From: Acanthochromis polyacanthus
Taxonomy: Eukaryota; Chordata; Actinopteri; Pomacentridae
Assembly (NCBI RefSeq): GCF_021347895.1
Contig: NC_067118.1
Span: 17,329,011 to 17,393,010 of the forward strand
Length of the DNA: 64,000 nucleotides
Direction of reading: 5' to 3'
Shown: positions 57,401-64,000 of the stretch, one piece after another
Layout: each line of letters begins with the position of its first letter
Position numbering within the stretch: position 1 is the first letter of the stretch
Made by a program: the position numbers and the translations under genes
The notes under the pieces: model-generated
Seen by the model: only the letters and a program-made list of their open reading frames with translations
Database searches by the model: none
What the model was told of the DNA's origin: nothing

Positions 57401-60400
57401 CAAGCAAAATGGTCATATTGTATCATTTTGGTCGTGAAAATATATTTTGCATTGCAGTCACATAGGGTGTGTTGTTTTGTTGCATTGTTATTGTACTGTG
57501 GTAATACAGAACAATTTGGAGGGATGCAGGACATTTACCATGACCTTTAAAGAGCAAAATGATAAATCTGACACCAGGAAAGTTATTCCTGCCACTAAAA
57601 GGGAGCTGAGGATGAGGAAAGAAAAGCAAAGTTATAGGATGAGAATGGAGAAGCAGCTGCAGCAGAACAACATCTGTGGGGTTTGGAAGCCAACCCCGGC
57701 CACAAAGAACCCCACCCCCAGTGTGGGGAAGACAAGGAGTGGGCAAACGACTTCTGCCCCTACCCCTGCCCTGCTACCCCCACCGTCTATACATACCACC
57801 TGTATACTGCCTCACCTGCACCCCCCACCACACAGTGCCCCTAATGAACCTCTTCCCCTCATCAACACTTCTGACAAGGGTGTTGTGAACTGCCTGTTGT
57901 TGTGAACCACCTGTTGTCATCCCTGTCCAGTTCTGGAAAAACCAAAGCACTGGTGGTGGACTTCCGCAGGTTCACACCCTCTCAGCCAACACCAGTGAGC
58001 ATCCAGGAAATGGACACTGAAATGGTGACAGTATCTGAGTGTTCACCTGAACATTGCTTGGACTCTGACTGTGATGTTTTTAGGACTTCCACCAACAGCC
58101 TGGACGAATACACAGACGCGGTGACGTCACACATCAGCTTCTGTGAGGACAGCTGTATAACATCACGCACTAGAGTGATTTACAACAACAACAAACCCTG
58201 GTTCACCGCAAAACTCAGAACACTCAGGCTGGAGAAGGAAAGGGCGTTCAAAAGTGGGGACAGAGACAGCTTCAGGGCAGCCAAGCGTGAGTTTGACAAA
58301 GCAGTGAGAGCTGCTAAACGGCAGTATGCAGAGACACTCCAACAACAGTTCTCTGATCACAGCTCCGCTTCTGTCTGGAAAGGCTTGCAAAAAATAACCA
58401 ATTACAAGCCATTGTCTCCCCACTCCACCAACGACCTGCGCCAAGCAAACCAGTTGAACGAGTTCTACTGTCGCTTTAAAAGGCAATGGTCAACTGACGA
58501 CCCCATCCCCCCACCTCACACCTCCAGCCCACCTCTTCAATGGCCAGCTGACGACCCCATCCCCCCACCTCACACCTCCAGCCCACCTCTTCACACCTGC
58601 CCCATACCCCACACCCCAGCAGGGGATCAGAGTCCCCCACAGTCCAACACTCCAGACCCCCCCAGCCCAGAGACCCAGCTCACTATACAGGAGAGAGACG
58701 TTAACAGGCTATTCAAGAGGCAGAATCCCCGCAAAGCAGCAGGACCCGACTGTCTCCCCCTCCACCTTGAAACACTTTGCTGATCAACTGTCTCCAGTCT
58801 TCACTGACATCTTCAATGAATCACTGGAGACATGCCACGTTCCAGCCTGTTTCAAGACCTTCACCATCATCCCTGTCCCGAAGAAGCCAAGACCCACTGG
58901 ACTTAACGAATACAGACCTGTCGCTCTGACCTCTGTGGTGATGAAGTCTTTTGAGCGCCTTGTGCTTCCTCACCTAAAAGCCATCACAGACCCTCTTCTG
59001 GACCCCCTGCAGTTCGCCTACAGAGCCAACAGGTCTGTAGACGACTCCGTCAACCTGGCTCTCCACTTCATTCTGCGGCACCTGGACTCAGCAGGAACCT
59101 ACGCCAGGATCCTGTTTGCAGATTTCAATTCTGCCTTTAACACAGTCATCCCTGCCCTGCTCCAGGACAAGCTCCTCCAGTTGAGTGTGTCTGCCTCCAC
59201 CTGCAGATGGATCACAGACTTTCTGTCTGACAGGAAGCAGCATGTGAAGCTGGGGAAGCAAGTCTCCGAGACCAGGACCATCAGTACCGGCTCCCCCCCA
59301 AGGCTGTGTTCTTTCCCCACTGCTGTTCTCCCTGTACACCAACAGCTGCACCTCCAGGCACCGGTCCGTCAAATTCCTGAAGTTGTAGATGACACTACCC
59401 TCATTGGACTAATCTCTGATGGGGATGAGTCTGCTTACAGACTGGAGGTAGACAACTTGGTGACCTGGTGCAGCAGGAACAACCTGGAGCTCAACACCCA
59501 GAAGACAGTGGAGATGGTGGTGGACTTCAGGAGGAACACAGCCCCCCCTGCTCCCATCAAGTTCTCTGACTCCACAGTGCTCACCGTGGAGTCTTTCCGC
59601 TTTTTGGGATCCATCATCTCCCAGGACCTGAAGTGGGAGATGAACATCACCTCCATAACCAAAAAGGCACAGCAGAGGATGTACTTCCTCAGGCAGCTGA
59701 AGAAGTTCAACCTGCCAAATACTATGATGGTGCACTTCTACATGGCCATCATAGAGTCCATCCTCTCCTCCTCCATCACCGTCTGGTACCCTGCAGCCAC
59801 CGTTCGGTACAAGAGCAGGCTGCAGCGCATCAGCCGCTCTGCTGAGAAAGTGATCGGATGTAACCTGCCATCTCTCCAGGTTCTGTACACCTCTAGCCTT
59901 TTAAGGCGTGCAACCAAGATCTTGGCCGACCCCTCTCACCAATGGACAATGGACACAAACTTTTTGAATCCCTCCCCTCAGGCAGGAGGCTGCAGTCCAT
60001 CAGGACTAAAACCTCTCGCCCCAAGAACAGCTTCTTCCCCTCTGCTGCATCGCTGATAAAAACTACCCATGCCACTGCAAATCAGCTCTGTTGACTATAT
60101 TAATTACTACTGCGTAGTAACTGTACATACCTTGTCTATTTTATCCATATTTCTTACATCTCTTTACTTACTATCGTGTTTTATTTTATTTTATCTGTAC
60201 TTGCACCAAGAGCACCAGAGAAAATTCCTTGTAAGTGTAAAAACCTACTTGGCAATAAACTGCATTCTGATTCTGATTAAACTGGACTGGTTGGACAATA
60301 CAAACGCCCTCTACAGAAAAGGACAGAGCAGACTATCTGCTGAGGAGACTCCGGTCTCTTGGATTGCAGGGAACCTCATGAGGTCCTGTTTTGACTGTGA

Positions 60401-62271
60401 TGGTATCAGCCATCTGCTATGCTGGGGCGGCAGCAGCATTTCCACAGCAGACAGGAAGAGACAGAACAATCTGGTTAAAGAAGGCCAGCTCTGCCCTGGG
60501 ATGTCCCCATGATCCAGTGGAGGGAGACATGAGGATATATAAGCTATCATCAAAGTTAGAGGACAGGTCCCAGCCCCTGCAGGAGACTTTAACATCACTG
60601 GGCAGCTCCTTCAGTCTGCTTCACCTGCGGTCCATCACTTGATAGCACAGGTCCTTCTTTCCTGCTGCTGTTAGACTGTACAACTAGTTATGCTCCCAGC
60701 ACACAGAAAAAAATGTTCATGCATCTCTTTGGTACAATATCATGTGAATTAGGAATATTTTGCATTTTGAAAACCCTGTGCTGTATCTACTTTCCTATAT
60801 ACAACAGAAAACAAGTTAATTCCTTATCCTTTCTACTTATGAACAATCTGTGCAATAATAGTACCCTATCAGTATTTCCCTCCATCAAAAAATCTGTACA
60901 ATATCACAGATATGTGTAATAATGTTTTTTTTCAGACCTATGACTATGTAAATTTCGGCTTATTCTTTATAATTTTCCCTTAAATGTTTGCACTTTCTTT
61001 GCTGCTGTAGCATTGCAAATTTTTCCACTGGTGGATTAATAGACTGTTATCTTGTCTTAAAAGCTCTAAAACCTCCCAGTAGAACCAGGCTTTCAAATAC
61101 AGACAGCAACAATAACCACATTTTAAAGGTTTATGCTTTTTATTGTGTTTTGTGTGTCTTATCAGCTTTGAAGTGTACAATGAAACCTGCTAAAATACGA
61201 AGATGCTTAGTAATGCCATTTCTCTAACCTCCCCTCAACTAGATAGCTTTTCCAGCTTTACCTATCGTATAAATATGATCCAGTTTCTACATTGAAATTA
61301 GGCAACCAATGCATAGTCTTCAGCCTAAAAAAATTGCATAATCACAGCTGCATCTCAGTCCACCAGCTTAATTCACTTTCTGGAGTGCAGCACACCAAAT
61401 GTTCTGCTGTTGGTTGCAACAGTGAACACAAGTGTCTTCATAGCATCGCACATCTGAGTGGATTACACTCTAATGTTTTAATAGAAACATCTACACAACA
61501 ATAGGAAAATCCTTAGCGTACAGCTAATGTAGGTAAAGTTACTATTAGCTTTGACCGTATTCAGGTCAGAGCTCTGTGGGGATAGTTTAAGCTGAGGGAC
61601 ATTCAGAAATGGTGGAAATTTTAGCACCAATTTGAAACCAATAAACATTGTTGGGTCATTTTACCTATCTCTGCAGTACTGTGAGCTGAACATTGGAAGA
61701 CACACTGTGGAAAATATATATTACCGTTCAAAAGTTTGAATGGAGAAATGCCCTTATTTTTTAAAGAAATGCTTTTTTCAATGAAGATAACACTAAATTA
61801 ATCAGAAATACAGTCTAGACATTGTTCATGTGGTGAATGATTATTATAACTGGAAATAGATGGCTTAGATATTATATTTATATGCCTGAGTGACCCTAAA
61901 CTTTTAAATGGTAGTTTATGAAAGTTTTAGTAAAATTACTTTTTTTTAAAAAGCATTCATGGGCCTTTTAGTCAAAGCTGTGCTATTACAAAATTTAATG
62001 AAACGCTTTCGTGGTACACAATTCCCTAAACAAATGAATAAGCTGAATATAATAAAGAAAACTGAATAATTTTGCTGCCAAGTGCTCCCTGTGTGCCATT
62101 TCCACGCAGCCTGATGAGCTAACACGCTGCCGTTAGCAAACTCCCCATTCTGATACAAACCAAACCTGCTTCACTCACCGCTTCTCTGACACCGGCTGCA
62201 TCGTAACCTTGGTCGAAATATGGCAAGGCATCGACAAACACTTCACCAGCTACTGAAGCTGTTCCGGCCAT
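45483..62271 (-). CDS. bcas2: bcas2 (SPF27), core subunit of the PRP19 splicing complex
   Basis: BCAS2/SPF27 is a nuclear protein of the PRP19 (NineTeen) complex needed for spliceosome activation (family knowledge). Minus-strand exons are 62179-62271, 48522-48614, 48364-48434, 46017-46178, 45874-45924, 45707-45787 and 45483-45609. Their phases join cleanly to 225 aa, exactly the human length. Readable landmarks are the start [37 protein letters not shown], and [20 protein letters not shown]. They are followed by [40 protein letters not shown] and the end [10 protein letters not shown]. The C-terminal half is predicted coiled coil (about residues 140-220), the part that contacts other PRP19 complex subunits. 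No breaks were seen. Intron 1 is 13.6 kb and filled with nested transposons. The gene is convergent with otud3. Confidence 0.97.
46735..47130. repeat. interspersed repeat in bcas2 intron 3
   Basis: The phrases TGTTTGTTTGCCTGTATGTC, CAAAAACGGAATAACGGATT, TGAAATTTTCAAGGAAGGTC and AGCCTTGGCGGAGTATT are those of a common fish interspersed repeat. Its class cannot be decided from this copy, because no terminal repeats were found. Confidence 0.5.
47903..48310 (+). mobile_element. foldback mariner-type miniature element, copy 2
   Basis: The left end CAGGGTGTCCCTAAAGTCTG after TA, and GAGATTAAATATGGCTTGTT, match copy 1 at 41607. The same HTH-fragment nucleotide sequence follows in a broken frame. 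An inner inverted pair, GGATGTGAAGGATGGACATA and its complement at about 48271-48296, is kept. The right end is truncated near 48310. It sits in bcas2 intron 3. Confidence 0.75.
48615..49639. other. bcas2 intron 1, proximal part
   Basis: AT-rich intron with nothing recognised. Confidence 0.35.
49640..49994. mobile_element. Tc1-type miniature element
   Basis: The inverted ends are CACTACCATTCAAAAGTTTG and the complement of CAAACTTTTGAACGGTAGTG, with a TA before the left end. The 355-bp body is non-coding. Related pieces occur at about 18640-18795 and 61721-61920. Confidence 0.85.
51490..56858 (+). mobile_element. near full-length L2-type LINE
   Basis: ORF1 (about 51783-53495) has a coiled-coil start ([20 protein letters not shown]), an esterase-like segment ([20 protein letters not shown] and [16 protein letters not shown]), then a Pro-rich 69-bp tandem repeat. 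ORF2 begins near 53700. Its endonuclease reads [32 protein letters not shown] and [11 protein letters not shown]. Its reverse transcriptase reads [40 protein letters not shown] and [20 protein letters not shown], with YAADTQIY where the family has YADDTQ. The 3' end GTAAAGCACTTTGAATCGC, then TGTGCTATATAAATAAAT, is the L2 tail. ORF1 is broken only by TGA codons; ORF2 has several frameshifts and a TAG at 55849. The 5' border is approximate. Confidence 0.85.
53010..53285 (+). repeat. 69-bp tandem repeat, four units, inside L2 ORF1
   Basis: Four head-to-tail units, each encoding 23 residues of the pattern [20 protein letters not shown] followed by PTD, with small differences between units. The repeat keeps the ORF1 frame. 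Confidence 0.95.
57286..57539. other. bcas2 intron 1, short unassigned stretch
   Basis: Lies between the Tc1 right end and the Rex1-like LINE; nothing was recognised. Confidence 0.3.
57540..60690 (+). mobile_element. Rex1-like LINE, internally deleted, host of a second LINE
   Basis: The left part (57540-58020) joins a linker-like [18 protein letters not shown] segment to the late reverse-transcriptase motif [20 protein letters not shown]. The right part (60285-60690) continues with [19 protein letters not shown] and degenerate pieces of the C-terminal region. The two parts are adjacent in related elements (SIQ...DYKYLGV...LDWSNNT) but are separated here by the element at 58021-60284. Much of the reverse transcriptase is missing from this copy. 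Confidence 0.6.
58021..60284 (+). mobile_element. Rex1-family LINE, 5'-truncated
   Basis: Reverse transcriptase is readable from the region before it ([14 protein letters not shown] at 58725) onward. Motifs are [60 protein letters not shown] and [20 protein letters not shown]. They continue with [35 protein letters not shown] and [20 protein letters not shown]. It ends with the short 3' tail of this family, CTGCATTCTGATTCTGATT at 60280. A frameshift near 58775 and a shifted segment at about 59293-59395 damage it; the catalytic box reads VVDDTT instead of FADDTT. It is inactive. Confidence 0.85.
60691..61720. other. bcas2 intron 1, unassigned
   Basis: AT-rich with no recognisable feature. Confidence 0.35.
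61721..61920. mobile_element. Tc1-type miniature element, short copy
   Basis: The inverted ends are TTACCGTTCAAAAGTTTGAA and the complement of CTAAACTTTTAAATGGTAG. The interior shares AATCAGAAATACAGTCTAGA (in complement) with the copy at 49640-49994, but is 155 bp shorter. Confidence 0.75.
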
Positions 62272-62461
62272 TTGAAATCAGTGTATGTACTGTTGAATTT
62301 GTTGCTTTATCTCTCGCTCTGGTAACTCTTCGACTAGCCAAAGCCAAGTCCTTCCTGTGTTAGCATCAGGAGGGTTTTTTTCCGACCTCCAGTGGACTGG
62401 AGTGTAACTGCAGCTGAAGTACAGTACCATGTTAGGACTGTCCCCGAAGTGCTCCCCTGAG
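62272..62461 (-). promoter_or_regulatory. bcas2 5' UTR and promoter region
   Basis: This short stretch lies directly upstream of the bcas2 start codon, before the hAT fragment. No specific promoter motif can be assigned. The closeness of the transposon suggests a compact promoter. Confidence 0.35.
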
Positions 62462-62735
62462 ATTAGGGATGCCAGTCTCATTTTAGTTCAGTGGCCACAT
62501 TCAGCCCAGTTTGATCCCAAATGGGCCGGACCAGCAAAATTATAACACAATAACCAATAAATAATGACAACTCTAAAAATTTCCCTTTGTTTTAGTGCGA
62601 AAAAGTACATTCTGACAATGTTCATGTTTAATGAATTATCTTTTCACAGAGCATTATGACATTATGACATACCATTCCAAATTTCACTTATTTCTTAATA
62701 AGTGAAATTTCAACAATATTAAGCCTCAGGGCCCA
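62462..62735. mobile_element. hAT-type fragment, second copy
   Basis: It shares CTCATTTTAGTTCAGTGGCC, CCCTTTGTTTTAGTGCGAAA and AATAAGTGAAATTTCAACAA with the 646-bp element at 43542. It breaks off at AAGCCT where a Harbinger-like terminus begins; the rest of the copy is not seen in the window. Confidence 0.75.
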
Positions 62736-63700
62736 GTATTTCAAAAAATTAAATCCAGATTAAATTGATCTAGATTTCCAAATCCCACTTTCCTGATCCA
62801 TGGATCAGGATCTTCTATCCCGGTATTTCAAAACTTTGCTGGATTGGATCAGGATAATCCTGATCCTCTCGTATGGAGATTTTCAAATCCATCCCGCCTC
62901 TAGGATCAACCTGCCCTCAGGGTCACAGACAGGAGACAGAATGTGTGTTGTGTAGATCTTAAGGCTACAGAGATCTTTGATAAATTAATATACCAAAAGC
63001 AAAAGTATTATATAGTCATTCAAAATATTTTCTGTTGCATGGAGTCAATGTTTACTTCAATTCTCTGTTTAAACAATTGCCTTGTCACTGACCTTTCATA
63101 TTCAGAGATGCATTTTATAAAAGTACATCACAGACTAGTGTAATAAAATAAAAACATAAGACAAATGTGAGATATCCAGTAGCTTTACTGAACATAAACA
63201 AAGGGAAAACAAAAGTATTCCTAGAACTTTTAGGAAAAATACAAATCAACCAAAGCACTTCTGACCGCTCTTCCTGTTGGTTCATCAGGCAGATGTGGTA
63301 AAGGTGGTGGAAGATCTGGACCTTCTGGGGCTACTGTGGCTTTTGTTACTGCTATTCCATCTGCAATGACTTCATAAAATGAGCCACAGGCAAAGAAACA
63401 CAGAGCAATCAGCACCTGTTCCTCCACTGTCAAGGCATGACTCCTCATGGTCCGTCTTTTCAGATAAGGACGAAGAACACTGCACAAGTATGAAATGTCA
63501 TCCCTCCTGAATCGATACCTTGCGTACAGTTCTTCATTGGAGTACTGCTGAAGTAGATTTGGACGTTCAGCGGGCCTGGACAAAGTTCTCTGACCACAAG
63601 AGCAAAAAATGCTATTTAGGCAGAAGTAACCCAGCAGGTAAAACCATTTACACTCATTCCTTGAGCCTTTTTGCATGCAAAATGACCATCTTATTTTTAT
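62733..63700 (-). mobile_element. Harbinger-like (PIF) transposon, deletion derivative
   Basis: The left terminus GGGCCCAGTATTTCAAAAA is Harbinger-like. A 148-codon minus-strand frame at 63230-63676 contains YRFRRDDISYLCSVLRPYLK, RRTMRSHALTVEEQVLIALC and FFACGSFYEVIADGIAVTKA. This is the N-terminal domain of Harbinger transposases. It then jumps to RAVRSALVDLYF, which resembles the C-terminal end. The DDE nuclease core is missing. The right terminus was not found and may lie beyond the window. Confidence 0.7.
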
Positions 63701-64000
63701 TTGTTGTTATACTAATAGGTCACTTTAATCATTATTTTTTTTCTGCGATACACTTCAAAGAGTATCCTAAAAATATGTACAATTTTCTTCAAGTAAGCTG
63801 ATTTATCATAAAGGGGAGACACTGCAGGCAAAACTCATTTGTATTATGGGCCAGTTTGTTCTATGAACATATAAACTTTCACCTGAAAACAAATAAACTG
63901 CCTAATCTAATTGCAGCACTGCTTCGACGTTTTTTTCATATGTTTTTTCTGGTATTGTAGAAATTTTCACTGTAGCAGCTCCTACCGACACAAATCTTTC
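63701..64000. other. window end, nothing recognised
   Basis: AT-rich; possibly the remainder of the Harbinger-like element. Confidence 0.3.

Overview
The window is nuclear DNA of a ray-finned fish, probably a percomorph teleost. The genes are split by GT-AG introns. The proteins read as close relatives of human ATAD3, TMEM240, OTUD3 and BCAS2. The intervening DNA is full of fish-type repeats: Tc1/mariner, hAT and Harbinger DNA transposons, L2, Rex1 and RTE/Rex3 LINEs, tRNA-derived SINEs and long (GT)n/(CA)n tracts. No prokaryotic, CRISPR, plasmid or viral features were seen.

Layout. (1) 1-2901, + strand: the 3' part of atad3 (mitochondrial AAA+ ATPase), entering at the Walker B exon. It continues into a long Glu/Ala/Thr/Val-rich tail broken by two in-frame TAA codons. 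(2) 6114-26196, - strand: complete tmem240 (175 aa, four coding exons), convergent with atad3. Its 15.6-kb last intron holds a Tc1 copy split by a foldback element, plus SINEs and microsatellites. A GC-rich promoter-like region lies at 26.2-26.8 kb. (3) 27-32 kb: repeat-rich spacer with a Tc1-like element with visible terminal repeats. (4) 32.3-42.4 kb, + strand: otud3 (358 aa, seven coding exons, catalytic Cys and His kept). A probable 5' UTR exon at about 32.3 kb is separated from the coding start by a decayed RTE LINE. (5) 45483-62271, - strand: complete bcas2 (225 aa, seven exons), convergent with otud3. Its 13.6-kb first intron is a nest of retrotransposons: an L2 inside a Tc1 remnant, and a Rex1 inside another Rex1-like LINE. 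(6) 62.4-63.7 kb: a hAT fragment interrupted by a Harbinger deletion derivative.

The four genes work in unrelated processes: mitochondrial membrane organisation, neuronal membrane protein, deubiquitination and pre-mRNA splicing. They are neighbours, not an operon or pathway. I found no convincing new biological system. The observations most worth checking are the atad3 tail with its two stops, a compensated double frameshift inside the atad3 AAA+ domain, a long-arm foldback element with a clean 4-bp target duplication, and an L2 whose ORF1 to ORF2 frame is broken only by TGA codons for about 800 codons.
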